Positions 52,555 through 61,207 of a DNA stretch of 64,000 nucleotides are shown here, piece after piece. How positions within the stretch are numbered: position 1 is the first letter of the stretch; each line of letters opens with the position of its first letter. A program made the position numbers and the translations under genes. Below the pieces are notes generated by a model. It did not search any database. It worked only from the letters and a program-made list of their open reading frames with translations, and was not told where the DNA came from. The DNA lies in NCBI RefSeq assembly GCF_001528665.1, contig NZ_BBYJ01000004.1, positions 498,472 to 562,471 on the forward strand, written 5' to 3'. Origin of the DNA: Microtetraspora malaysiensis. GTDB taxonomy: Bacteria; Actinomycetota; Actinomycetes; Streptosporangiales; Streptosporangiaceae.

Positions 52555-53217
52555 TTACCGGACCCGCCGGACGCCGGGTGAGACCGCTACTCGCGAGAGC
52601 AGCGTGAACCCGGCCTGGGCCGCCAGGGCCAGCGCGACGACGAGGAAAGCGCCGCCGATCGTGATCGTGTAGTTCTTGGTCGCGAGGCCGTCCATGATGA
52701 AGCGGCCGAGCCCGCCCAGTCCCACGTAGGCCGCCACCGTGGCCGTCGCCACGACCTGGATCGCCGCGAGGCGCAGGCCCAGCAGGATCAGCGGCAGCGC
52801 GACCGGCACGAGCACCTTGAAGAGGACCTGCGGCCCGCGCAGGCCCATGCCGTACGCGGCGTCCCGCAGATCGGGGTCCACGCCCCGCACGCCCTCGTAC
52901 GTGTTGACCAGGATGGGCGGGACGGCGAGCAGGACCAGCGGGATGAGCACCGGCCACGTGCTGCCCACCCCCACGAGCAGCACGACCAGCACGAGGATGC
53001 CGAGGGTGGGCAGCGCCCGGGCGGCGTTCGCGCTGACCACGACGACGAACGAGCCGCGGCCGGTGTGCCCGACCCAGAGCCCGAGCGGGATCGCCACAGC
53101 CGCCGCCAGCAGCAGCGCGACCACGGAGAACTCCAGGTGCTCAAGCAGGCGCGCGGGGATGCCTCCCGGCCCCGACCAGTTCGTCGGGTTCGAGAAGAAG
53201 TCGATCAGCCAGTTCAC
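52555..53217 (-). CDS. Osmoprotectant ABC transporter permease (second)
   Basis: A 220-residue OpuCB/ProW-type permease with about six membrane helices. The EAA-like loop is DPDLRDAAYGMGLRGPQVLFK (in two parts, about 128-148), and GLGGLGRFIMDGL lies nearer the C-terminus. It starts at GTG 53217, overlapping the first permease stop by four bases; the frame is open far upstream but that part is a shadow of the neighbouring gene. The two permeases form the membrane channel. Confidence 0.93.
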   Translation of the reverse strand: MNWLIDFFSNPTNWSGPGGIPARLLEHLEFSVVALLLAAAVAIPLGLWVGHTGRGSFVVVVSANAARALPTLGILVLVVLLVGVGSTWPVLIPLVLLAVPPILVNTYEGVRGVDPDLRDAAYGMGLRGPQVLFKVLVPVALPLILLGLRLAAIQVVATATVAAYVGLGGLGRFIMDGLATKNYTITIGGAFLVVALALAAQAGFTLLSRVAVSPGVRRVR

Positions 53218-53876
53218 GCCCGCCTCCACGGGGTCAGCAGCCGCTGCGCCAGCACGAGCAGGCCGTCCGCGATGACCGCGAGCAGGACCGTCGCCACGAT
53301 GCCGACCACGATCGGCGTGGTGAACTGGCGCTGCCACCCGTCGATGAACAGGTAGCCGAGCCCGCCCTGGCCGATGAGCGCGCCCACGCTGACCAGGCTG
53401 ATGCTGGAGACGGTGGCGACCCGCAGGCCCGCGAGCACGACCGGTACGGCCAGGGGCAGCTCGACCCCCACCAGCCGGCGCAGCGGGGTGAACCCCATGG
53501 CGACCGCGGATTTCCGCACGTGGTCCGGGATCGAGGTGAGCCCGTCCACCACGGCCGGGATGAGGATCGCCAGCGAATAGAACGTCAGCGGCACGATGAC
53601 CGTCGCCTGCCCGAGGCCGGTGATCGCGAGCATCACGATGAAGATCGCGATCGACGGCAGCGAGTAGACCACGTTCATCACGCTCACCGTGGGCTGATAG
53701 AGCCACCGCCAGCGGGCGCACGCCAGGCCGAGGGGCACCGCCAGCATCAGCCCGAAGAGCACGGGCAGGAACGCCATGACAACGTGCGACTCCAGCAGCG
53801 CGAGGATGCTGTCCGGCCGGCCGGTGTCCCAGTTGCGCCAGATCCAGTCCCAGCGCACCAGGGGTTCGTCACCCAC
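53214..53876 (-). CDS. Osmoprotectant ABC transporter permease (first)
   Basis: A 220-residue permease paralogous to its downstream neighbour. It has about six hydrophobic segments, VYSLPSIAIFIVMLAITGLG in the middle, and the ATPase-contact loop DGLTSIPDHVRKSAVAMGFT. The GTG start at 53876 overlaps the ATPase stop by eight bases. With the ATPase, second permease and binding protein it makes a complete OpuC-type importer. Confidence 0.93.
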   Translation of the reverse strand: MGDEPLVRWDWIWRNWDTGRPDSILALLESHVVMAFLPVLFGLMLAVPLGLACARWRWLYQPTVSVMNVVYSLPSIAIFIVMLAITGLGQATVIVPLTFYSLAILIPAVVDGLTSIPDHVRKSAVAMGFTPLRRLVGVELPLAVPVVLAGLRVATVSSISLVSVGALIGQGGLGYLFIDGWQRQFTTPIVVGIVATVLLAVIADGLLVLAQRLLTPWRRA

Positions 53877-55050
53877 GCGGACCCTCCCCGTCGGTGTGAT
53901 TGCCCGGCCCGGGATCCGGTGGCGCGTGCCCGTCGGGACCCGACGCCTCCGCCGGCACCTCCGGGGCCGATCCCGGCGCGGCAGCCGCCGACGTCCGGTG
54001 CGCCTCCTCCGGCCGCGGGTCTCTCGGGGCCGGACTCGTGTGGCGCGCGGCGTACTGGCCGAGCACCTCGTCCAGCGCCTCCCGCGTGGCGACGCCGATC
54101 ACCCGGCCGTCCTCGTCGACCGCGACCGCCGTGCCGTTGACCGCGAGCAGGGCCGCGTCCAGCGCGGCGCGCAGCGAGTCCCGCTCCGGATTGAACGTCC
54201 CGTACGGCAGGAGCCCGCCCGTGGTCCGCCAGCCGAGCGGGCGGCCGGAGGCGTCCAGCGCGAGGTCGGCGGGGACCGCGGCCAGCCGGACGTCCTTGGC
54301 GGGGATGAACGACAGCCGGCGGATGCCCCGATCACGGCCGAGGAACTCACGGACGAAGTCGTCCGCGGGCTCGGTGAGCAGCGTCGCGGGCCCGGCCATC
54401 TGGGCCAGACGGCCGCCGACGCGCATGACGGCGACCGTGTCGCCCAGCTTGATCGCCTCGTCGATGTCGTGGGTGACGAACACGATCGTCTTCTGCAGGT
54501 CGGACTGCAGGCGGAGCAACTCGTCCTGCAGGCTCGTCCGGACGACCGGATCGACGGCGCTGAACGGCTCGTCCATCAGCAGCACCGGCGGATCCGCGGC
54601 GAGGGCCCGGGCCACGCCCACCCGCTGCTGCTGGCCTCCCGAGAGCTGGAAGGGGTACCGCCGGGCGAGTCCGGCGTCCAGGCCGACTCGTTCGAGCAGC
54701 TCCATCGCGCGGGCGCGGGCCCGCTTCTTGTCCCACCCGAGCAGGTACGGCACGGTCGCGACGTTGTCCACGATCTTGCGGTGCGGGAACAGGCCCGCCT
54801 GCTGGATGACGTATCCGATGCCCCGGCGCAGCGTGGGCGGGTCGATCTGCCGCACGTCCTGGCCGTCAAGGAGGATCCGGCCGCCCGTGGCGTCGATCAT
54901 CCGGTTGATCATCCGCAACGAGGTCGTCTTGCCACATCCCGACGGCCCGACGAACACCGTGATCGCTCCTGTGGGCGCCTCAAGACTGAGGTCGTCCACG
55001 GCGACCGTCCCGTCGTCGTAGCGTTTGGTGACGCCTTCAAATGTGATCAC
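53869..55050 (-). CDS. Osmoprotectant ABC transporter ATPase with CBS domains
   Basis: A 393-residue ABC ATPase of the ProV/OpuCA type. Walker A is GPSGCGKTT (about 36-44), the Q-loop follows IQQAGLFPHR, the signature is LSGGQQQRVGVARAL (about 137-151), Walker B is VLLMDEPFSAVD and the switch His is in VTHDIDEA. After residue 250 two CBS-type segments are recognisable (SLRAALDAALLAVNGTAVAV), which in OpuA senses ionic strength. The last 50 residues are a Pro/Glu/Gly-rich tail. It is the first gene of the importer operon; its promoter lies in the 55.05-55.2 kb region. Confidence 0.95.
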   Translation of the reverse strand: MITFEGVTKRYDDGTVAVDDLSLEAPTGAITVFVGPSGCGKTTSLRMINRMIDATGGRILLDGQDVRQIDPPTLRRGIGYVIQQAGLFPHRKIVDNVATVPYLLGWDKKRARARAMELLERVGLDAGLARRYPFQLSGGQQQRVGVARALAADPPVLLMDEPFSAVDPVVRTSLQDELLRLQSDLQKTIVFVTHDIDEAIKLGDTVAVMRVGGRLAQMAGPATLLTEPADDFVREFLGRDRGIRRLSFIPAKDVRLAAVPADLALDASGRPLGWRTTGGLLPYGTFNPERDSLRAALDAALLAVNGTAVAVDEDGRVIGVATREALDEVLGQYAARHTSPAPRDPRPEEAHRTSAAAAPGSAPEVPAEASGPDGHAPPDPGPGNHTDGEGPRG

Positions 55051-55202
55051 AGGAACCTCGTCCTCCGGAAGTTTGCGATCACGTCAACAACCCCGAGGCC
55101 CCTACCGTTCCCCTGAGCTCTGCTCAGCCACATGATCCCCCTCAGCCAGCTTATGCGGGACATCTCGCCCGCCATGTCCCATCTCTGGAGGAAATGGAAC
55201 CG

Positions 55203-55286
55203 ATGAATGATCTCTTAAATTACTTACTAAATATCTATCAAAGGGCCTTGGGAATGCCGCGGTGGCCCCGTGACGTCTTGGCATGA
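55203..55286 (+). CDS. Possible 27-residue small protein in an AT-rich island
   Basis: A small frame starts MNDLLNYLLNIYQRALG and ends PRWPRDVLA before TGA at 55284. A GGAGGA sequence lies at 55187-55192, ten bases upstream. The first half could form an amphipathic or membrane helix. The first 40 bases are very AT-rich for this genome, so the stretch could equally be a promoter or UP-like element between the importer operon and the sigma-like gene. An in-frame ATG at 55194 would add three residues. The frame ends 45 bp before the sigma-like gene. Confidence 0.4.
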   Translation: MNDLLNYLLNIYQRALGMPRWPRDVLA

Positions 55287-55331
55287 TTGACTACACTCTC
55301 CGCACTCGCACCAACCTCAGAGGAACCGGCA

Positions 55332-57122
55332 GTGACAACACCGCTCACTGATCAGCGCTCCCGCAGTGAGCTGATCGCCGAGCTCTACGAGCGTCACGCT
55401 GCCGGGCTGTTCGCCTACTGCCACGACCAGCTCGGCGAGACCAGCTCCGCCGCCGACGCCGTCGTGTCCATCTTCACGGGCGTGCCGACCGACCCCTCCC
55501 CCGCCCGCGCCGCGCTGTACGCGCTGGCCCGGCGCGAGATCTACCGCCGGGACGTCAGCTACGCGCTCCCGGCCGTCGACTCGGTCGCCGACCCGGCCAC
55601 CGCGCTGATCGAGCGGGTCTTCCGGGACATCCGTCCCCACCAGCGGGAAGTCCTCCTGCTGTCCGCCGTCTGCGGCCTGACCACCAGTGAGCTCTCCTGG
55701 GTGTTCGAGGTCGCCACCGACACCGCGGCCGAGCTCACGCTCAGCGCGCGCCGCCGCTTTTCCCAGACTCTCATCACCGCGACGACCGCGGCCCGGTCGG
55801 CCCCGTACGTGCCGGTGGGCGTCGCCGAGGTCTACGACGCGATCGTCGTCTCGCCGATCGAGGACGTCCTGGCCCGGCTGCCCTGGCGTCGCCCGGCCGC
55901 CGCGATGCGCGCCCGGGTTCTCTCCTCCCTGCCGGTGGAGGAGGTCGACGAGACCGCCGCCACCCCGACGACGACGCTGCCGACGCGGAAGCTGTGGCCC
56001 ACCACGCCCGCCTGGCCGCTGCCGCTCACCGACCCCAACCAGGTGACCAACACCTGCGTGCTCCCCGCCGAGGCGCTCGTACCGCCGACGCCGGGGCGCC
56101 GGTCGAAGCACGAGGCGACGACCGAGCCGATGCCCCGGCTGCGTCCCTCGCTGCTGGCGGCGTTCACCGAGCGCAAGCGCCGCGCCGTCTCGCCCCAGCC
56201 CGCCGACGCCCCTCCGGACGCGGACACTCCTATGGATCAGGGGACGGAGGCGGTTTCGGCCCCGGATCCGGCAGCCGTTTCCGGCTCGATCTGGGATTCA
56301 CGCCGCGCCTCAACCGAGCCGGACCCGACGCCCGTTTCCGGCTCGATCTGGGACTCACCCCGAACCTCAGCGGCACCGGACCCGGCGGCCGCTTCCGGCT
56401 CGACTCCGGCGTCCGGGGCCGTGCTCCCGGCGCCGATCGAGACCGCGCCCCCTGTTACCGCCGAGCCGGCGTTTCCGGCACGGACCGAGTCCCGGCTCCC
56501 GGCTCAGCTTGAGCCGATGGTCCCGTCTCCGGCGGAGGCACCGCTTCCGGTACGGCCCGAGGCGACTTCTCCGGCGTCCAGCACGGCGGGATCCGTCATG
56601 TCGGCCGAAACGCTGCAGTTCGCCGCGTTCCGCTCCGCCGAGGAGACGTCCACCACGTCGGCCCTCCCGGCTCCGTCCGGCTCCCCGATGCCCGAGGCCG
56701 AGGTGGTGGTCACCGCCGCGAGCGGTGTCGCGGAGCGGAAGCCCGCCCCGGCCCAGCTCACCGAGCCGGCCGAGATCGCCACGACGATCGACGGCGGAAC
56801 GGCGGCTCCGCGCGGCAGGCGGGCCAAGCGGCGCGCCGCCGAGCAGGCGGCCAAGGCCGCGGAGAGCGCGGCCGAGACGACGACCCCGGCAGCCCCGTCC
56901 ATAGCGAAGGACGACTCGGAGACCGAGGACGCCACCGCGGCGACGCCCAAGGCGGCCAAGGCCGCGGCCAAAGCAGCGGCCAAGGCGAACCGGACCAGGA
57001 GGAAGGCGCACAGGCGCCGCGAGCGTCACTATGACTGGGCCTGGGAAGTCATCGGGTTCGTGATCTGCGTGGCGATCGCTATGCTCGTCTTCTTCTCCAT
57101 GCAGACCTTCGTCACTCCCTGA
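55332..57122 (+). CDS. ECF-sigma-like protein with disordered linker and C-terminal membrane anchor
   Basis: A protein of about 596 residues. Residues about 10-60 resemble sigma region 2 (LIAELYERHAAGLFAYCHDQ), and 105-150 resemble region 4 (RPHQREVLLLSAVCGLTTSE, then LSWVFEVATD). Residues about 180-540 are Pro/Ala/Ser/Thr-rich, including three 19-residue repeats with SGSIWDS at 311-357. An Ala/Lys/Arg helix (KAAKAAAKAAAKANRTRRKA) precedes one membrane helix at the extreme C-terminus (WEVIGFVICVAIAMLVFFSM). The layout predicts a sigma-like domain held at the inner face of the membrane. I chose GTG 55332 (TTPLTDQR) because AGAGGAA lies at good spacing; a TTG at 55287 is in frame. Confidence 0.78.
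   Translation: MTTPLTDQRSRSELIAELYERHAAGLFAYCHDQLGETSSAADAVVSIFTGVPTDPSPARAALYALARREIYRRDVSYALPAVDSVADPATALIERVFRDIRPHQREVLLLSAVCGLTTSELSWVFEVATDTAAELTLSARRRFSQTLITATTAARSAPYVPVGVAEVYDAIVVSPIEDVLARLPWRRPAAAMRARVLSSLPVEEVDETAATPTTTLPTRKLWPTTPAWPLPLTDPNQVTNTCVLPAEALVPPTPGRRSKHEATTEPMPRLRPSLLAAFTERKRRAVSPQPADAPPDADTPMDQGTEAVSAPDPAAVSGSIWDSRRASTEPDPTPVSGSIWDSPRTSAAPDPAAASGSTPASGAVLPAPIETAPPVTAEPAFPARTESRLPAQLEPMVPSPAEAPLPVRPEATSPASSTAGSVMSAETLQFAAFRSAEETSTTSALPAPSGSPMPEAEVVVTAASGVAERKPAPAQLTEPAEIATTIDGGTAAPRGRRAKRRAAEQAAKAAESAAETTTPAAPSIAKDDSETEDATAATPKAAKAAAKAAAKANRTRRKAHRRRERHYDWAWEVIGFVICVAIAMLVFFSMQTFVTP
56262..56404 (+). repeat. 57-bp coding repeats in the sigma-like protein linker
   Basis: Units begin at 56262, 56319 and 56376 with CCGGA(T/C)CCG and continue to code PDPxxVSGSIWDSxRxS. 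The spacing is exactly 57 bp (19 residues). The third unit degenerates after SGS. The repeat makes up part of the disordered linker. Confidence 0.8.
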
Positions 57123-57333
57123 CCCGCGAAAAACCGCCGCGAGAGCCGGCGGTACGGCACAGCACGACCACCGACGCCTACGACGCCACGGCACGGAAGG
57201 CGCCATTGGTGACTCCAACTCGGTGGCGCGGCCGCGGATCACTCAGCTAATCTTCACCTCGTTCGAGTGCAGCCGTAGATCTCCACTGCCTGATTTGCTG
57301 CCCGACCATCGGCGTCCATGGAGGAAGGTCTAC

Positions 57334-58692
57334 GTGCTGACACGTCGTCGTGCCCTGTTCACGCTCACCGGATCGGTGTTCCTGCTGGGCGGGTGCCGCT
57401 TACCCGGCGTACTGACCGGGGTGGAGAAGACGCGCGACGCCACGGACATGCAGGCCGACGTCAAGCGCTTCATCGAACGCCGCAACGCCGCGCTGCGCTC
57501 CGGTGACGAGCAGGCCTGGCTCGCGGACGTCGACACGTCCAACGCCGCACTGATGGCGAGCCAGAAGCTGCACTTCGCGAACCTGCGCAAGTTCAAGTGG
57601 GAGACCCTGCAGCTGTCCAGCGGACCTGGCAGCGGCCCGCTGGTCGCCGAGCCCCAGCGCCACACCAAGACGCTGCCGCAAAACGTCGACGGCTTCAAGG
57701 TCCGCCTGGTCTCCAAGATGGCCGGCATCGACCGGACCAGCAGCGCCAGCGATTTCATCTACCTGTTCGCGATGATGAACGGGAAGTACACGATGGTCGA
57801 CATCGGGCCCGTCACCGACAACTACGAGCTGACCTACGACTCGCCGTGGGAGCTGACCCGGCTGACCGTCGCCAAGCGCGGGGACGTGGTGCTGGCCACG
57901 GACGGGTCGGTGCCCGATTTCGCCTCCTACGCCAAGGACGCCGCCCGGGCCAGCGCCGAGGTGCGCCGCGACTGGCTGGGCAACCCGGCGCCCGGCGGCT
58001 TCGTCCTGTTCCTGACCGCCAAGCCCGCCAGCTACAAGAAGTGGTTCGGCGCGGGCACGCCCACCTGGTCGGAGGGCGTGGAGATCCCCCTGCGCGGCGC
58101 CACCGCCGACAAGGTCGATGCCACCGGCCACTACGCGGGGTCCCGCATCGTGGTCAACATGGAGTCCGCCATCAAGTCGGACACTCCGCTGCTGGTGATG
58201 AAGCACGAGATCACCCACGCGATCACCGTGACGGTGCAGCCGGTCGACATCGAGCTCGGCCCGGTGCGCGGCGCCACTGGCACGGGGCTGAGCCTGTCCG
58301 CGCCCCGGTGGGCCATCGAGGGCTTCGCCCGCTACATCGAGCTCCGCGGGACCCCGGCGGCCGCCGACAGATGGGTGATCCGTGACGGCCTCACCAAGGG
58401 CCTGCTACGCGCGGACCTGCCCAACAACGAGCACTTCTACGATGACAAGTACCGCTCGTTCAACTACTCGCTGGGCTGGTCGGTGTTCCAGTTCATCGCC
58501 GAGGCCAAGGGCCACGCGACCGCGCTCAAGGTCTACCTGGGCCTGGTGACGAGGCGGAGCTTCGGCAACATGCAGGGCAGCGACGCGCTCTTCGACACGC
58601 TGTACCGCCTCAAGCTGCAGAGGGACGCGTTCGTGACCACGAGCAACTCCCTGTTCTGGCAGCAGTGGACCGCCTTCCTGCACAAGATGTGA
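57334..58692 (+). CDS. Lipoprotein with HEITH zinc-peptidase site
   Basis: A 452-residue lipoprotein. The signal is VLTRRRALFTLTGSVFLLGG followed by Cys 21; the two Arg residues could also allow Tat export. The C-terminal half has VMKHEITHAITV (His 291, Glu 292, His 295) and a downstream Glu in WAIEGFARYIELRG (about 329), the arrangement of gluzincin peptidases such as the peptidase MA family. The N-terminal half (about 35-230) resembles an NTF2/cystatin-like substrate-holding domain by its pattern only. The GTG at 57334 has GGAGGAAGG upstream; an open frame to 57223 would hide the signal. The substrate is unknown. Confidence 0.8.
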   Translation: MLTRRRALFTLTGSVFLLGGCRLPGVLTGVEKTRDATDMQADVKRFIERRNAALRSGDEQAWLADVDTSNAALMASQKLHFANLRKFKWETLQLSSGPGSGPLVAEPQRHTKTLPQNVDGFKVRLVSKMAGIDRTSSASDFIYLFAMMNGKYTMVDIGPVTDNYELTYDSPWELTRLTVAKRGDVVLATDGSVPDFASYAKDAARASAEVRRDWLGNPAPGGFVLFLTAKPASYKKWFGAGTPTWSEGVEIPLRGATADKVDATGHYAGSRIVVNMESAIKSDTPLLVMKHEITHAITVTVQPVDIELGPVRGATGTGLSLSAPRWAIEGFARYIELRGTPAAADRWVIRDGLTKGLLRADLPNNEHFYDDKYRSFNYSLGWSVFQFIAEAKGHATALKVYLGLVTRRSFGNMQGSDALFDTLYRLKLQRDAFVTTSNSLFWQQWTAFLHKM

Positions 58693-58694
58693 CG

Positions 58695-58829
58695 TCAGGC
58701 GAGCACGGCGTTGACCCCGGCCCTGGCCTCCTCCTGGACCGGGGCCAGGTGGCCGGCCCCCCTGAAGGGCTCGGCGTAGATCTTGTAGACGGCCTCCGTG
58801 CCCGAGGGGCGGGCGGAGAGGCCGGACGA
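58695..58829 (-). pseudogene. 3' remnant of phosphoglucomutase
   Basis: A minus-strand frame ending at TGA 58695 reads GLSARPSGTEAVYKIYAEPF then RGAGHLAPVQEEARAG and NAVLA. The RPSGTE phosphate-binding loop and VYKIYAE(S/P)F are the C-terminal signature of alpha-D-phosphoglucomutase, whose usual end is RPSGTEDVYKIYAESF. Homology stops at about 58829, nine bases before the stop of the FadE29-like gene; upstream codons (PQAAPLSAPS) are unrelated. Only about 45 of some 550 residues remain, so this is a broken gene, truncated where the steroid module begins. Confidence 0.8.
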
Positions 58830-58837
58830 CGGGGCGC

Positions 58838-60010
58838 TCAGCGGGGCGGCTTGGGGAGCTGGAGGCCGAGCATCGCGATGAGCTCCCGCTGCACCTCGTT
58901 GACCCCGCCGCCGAAGGTGAGGACGAGGCCGCCCTTCACACCGCGGTCGACACGTTCGATCAGGTCGCGTGTCTCCTCGTCGCCCGGATCGCCGTACCGG
59001 GCGAGGGTGTCGCCGACGATGCGGCCGGCTTCCTGGATCCGCTCAGAGGAGTAGATCTTGGTGGCGGAGGCGTCGGGAGCGCCCAGCCACCCGAGGTCCA
59101 TGTTGGCCGCCACCTGCCAGTTCAGCAGCTCATTGGTCCGGAAGTACGCGTACACCTGGGCGACCGCCCGCCGTACCGCCGGGTTCTCGATCAGGGGCCT
59201 GCCGTCGCGGCCGGACTTCTCCTTGGCCCACCGGAGGAACCGCACGTACGTGTGACCGATGTGCCCCGCCGGGCCGAGCGTGACCCGCTCGTGGTTCAGC
59301 TGGTTGACGATCAGGTCCCAGCCCTTGTTGACCTCCCCGACCACCATGTCCACCGGGACGCGGACGTCGCTGTAGTACGTCGCGTTCGTATGGTGCCGTC
59401 CGTCCATCGTGATGATCGGTGTCCAGGAGAAGCCGGGGTCGGCGCAGTCGGCGATCATCATGGTGATCCCCCGGTGCTTCTTCGCGGCGGGGTCGGTACG
59501 GGCGGCGAGCCAGACGTACTGCGCATGGTGCGCCCCCGAGGTGAAGATCTTCTGCCCGTTCACCACATAGTGGTCGCCATCCCTGACCGCCGTGGTCCGC
59601 AGCGAGGCGAGGTCGGTGCCCGCCTCCGGCTCGCTGTATCCGACCGCGAAGTGGCACTCGCCCGCCAGGATGCGGGGGAGGAAGAACTCCTTCTGCTCGG
59701 CCGTGCCGTACTGCATGAGGGTCGGGCCCACGGTGCCGACCGTGATGATCGGATATGGCACCTCGGCGAGGGCGATCTCGTTCGCGAAGATCTGCTGTTC
59801 CAGCGGGCCGTAGCCGCCTCCGCCGTACTCCTTGGGCCACCCGAGGCCCAGCTTGCCGTCCCGGCCGAGGTTTCTGCAGTGCTCCATGTACGCGGGCCCG
59901 AACGGATCTTTCGAGATCTTCTCGCGGTCATCCGGGGTGATGCAGCCCGCGAAGTATTCGCGCAGCTCGTCGCGGATCCGGCGTTGTTCCCGTGTGAGTT
60001 CGATGAACAT
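58838..60010 (-). CDS. Acyl-CoA dehydrogenase, FadE29/ChsE2-like
   Basis: A 390-residue flavin acyl-CoA dehydrogenase subunit. The N-terminus FIELTREQRRIRDELREYF, LGLGWPKEYGGGGYGPLEQQ, the FAD-site FAVGYSEPEAGTDLASLRTT, the block ITMDGRHHTNATYYSDVRVP and the end GGGVNEVQRELIAMLGLQLP all closely match FadE29 of M. tuberculosis. FadE29 pairs with FadE28 in an alpha2-beta2 enzyme that oxidises a cholesterol side-chain CoA thioester. It starts at ATG 60010, overlapping the partner gene's stop by four bases (ATGA). Confidence 0.9.
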   Translation of the reverse strand: MFIELTREQRRIRDELREYFAGCITPDDREKISKDPFGPAYMEHCRNLGRDGKLGLGWPKEYGGGGYGPLEQQIFANEIALAEVPYPIITVGTVGPTLMQYGTAEQKEFFLPRILAGECHFAVGYSEPEAGTDLASLRTTAVRDGDHYVVNGQKIFTSGAHHAQYVWLAARTDPAAKKHRGITMMIADCADPGFSWTPIITMDGRHHTNATYYSDVRVPVDMVVGEVNKGWDLIVNQLNHERVTLGPAGHIGHTYVRFLRWAKEKSGRDGRPLIENPAVRRAVAQVYAYFRTNELLNWQVAANMDLGWLGAPDASATKIYSSERIQEAGRIVGDTLARYGDPGDEETRDLIERVDRGVKGGLVLTFGGGVNEVQRELIAMLGLQLPKPPR

Positions 60011-61080
60011 CAGACCAGGGCTCCGATCAGGTCGAGCTGGGCCTCCGCGCCACCGAGCAGGTTGGCGGCGTGTTTGCTCCAGGCGAAGTAACGGTGCAGC
60101 GGGTAGGTCACGTCCAGCCCCATGCCTCCGTGCAGGTGCTGGCAGGTGTACAGGGCCCGCACCACGCTGTCCGACGCGGTGTACGCGGCGATCGCCAGGT
60201 CCTCCTCGGCGGGCAGCCCCTCGGCCAGCCGCCACACCCCCGACCAGACGGCCACGTCGACGGTCCGTGCCGCGATGTAGACGTCGGCGATCTGCATGCT
60301 CACGGCCTGGAACTCGGCCAGAGCCCGGTCGAACTGCCTGCGGGTCCTGATGTAGTCGGTGGTGAGTTTGAGCGCGCCCGCGAGGACCCCGGAGGCGGTC
60401 GCCGTGATCCCGGCGAGGGCGTGCAGCCGGAGCGCCTCGTAGGCGCGGCCGTCCGCCTCTCCCACGGGCTCGCCGGGCACATCGTCCATGGCGATCACCG
60501 CACCCGGCTCTCCCGTGGACAACGGCATGTCCTGTACGGCGACCGCGGCCGGATCGACCAGGAACAACCCGACACCCGCCCCCTCCACGTGGGCGGGCAC
60601 CAGGATCCGTGACGCGGCGGCGGCCTGGGACACCATGCTCATCCGCCCGGTGATGCGACCGTCCCTGGCGGACGTCGCGGGTGGCTCCGCGAAGCCCGCG
60701 CCGGGTTCGCGCAGCCCGACCGTCAGCACCGCCGTTCCCTCGGCCAAGGGGGCGAGGGCCTCCTTCTGCGCGGCGGTTCCGTACCGGCCGATGGTGAGCG
60801 CGGCGACCAGGCTGGACAGCGCCGGCACCGGAGCGACGTGCGCGCCGACCTCCCGGAGGATCACCGCCATCTCGATCGGGCCGAGCCCCGCGCCGCCCGC
60901 CTCCTCCGGCAGACACACGCCCAGCAGTCCGGCCTGCGCCATCGCCGCCCAGATCTTCGAGTCGTACGGCAGGCCGGACGCCTCGTGCGCCTCGATTTCG
61001 GCGTGGGTCGCGGCGCGGTCGAGGACGTCCGCCGCGAGGGTGCGCAACTCCGTCTGCGTCTCGTCCAGATTGAAGTCCAT
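60010..61080 (-). CDS. Acyl-CoA dehydrogenase, FadE28/ChsE1-like
   Basis: A 356-residue acyl-CoA dehydrogenase subunit. The N-terminal helical domain starts MDFNLDETQTELRTLAADVL and the flavin domain follows. The C-terminal HLHGGMGLDVTYPLHRYFAW matches the HGGxGxDxxYPLHRYF pattern of FadE26/FadE28-type subunits. Together with the FadE29-like gene it should form the heteromeric dehydrogenase for steroid side-chain CoA esters. Substrate length (5-carbon or 3-carbon side chain) cannot be read from the sequence. It is the first gene of this minus-strand pair and diverges from the KstR-like gene, with a KstR-type site 128 bp upstream. Confidence 0.88.
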   Translation of the reverse strand: MDFNLDETQTELRTLAADVLDRAATHAEIEAHEASGLPYDSKIWAAMAQAGLLGVCLPEEAGGAGLGPIEMAVILREVGAHVAPVPALSSLVAALTIGRYGTAAQKEALAPLAEGTAVLTVGLREPGAGFAEPPATSARDGRITGRMSMVSQAAAASRILVPAHVEGAGVGLFLVDPAAVAVQDMPLSTGEPGAVIAMDDVPGEPVGEADGRAYEALRLHALAGITATASGVLAGALKLTTDYIRTRRQFDRALAEFQAVSMQIADVYIAARTVDVAVWSGVWRLAEGLPAEEDLAIAAYTASDSVVRALYTCQHLHGGMGLDVTYPLHRYFAWSKHAANLLGGAEAQLDLIGALV

Positions 61081-61207
61081 CGGATCTCCAGGGGTCGTCG
61101 GATGGCGAACGTGTCAGCGAACCGGATCATGGTGGGTGGTGCTGTCCGAGCGCGGTTGTCTGGACCTCTCCGGCCGCCGCCTCCTCCACAGCCACTCCCC
61201 CGCAAAG

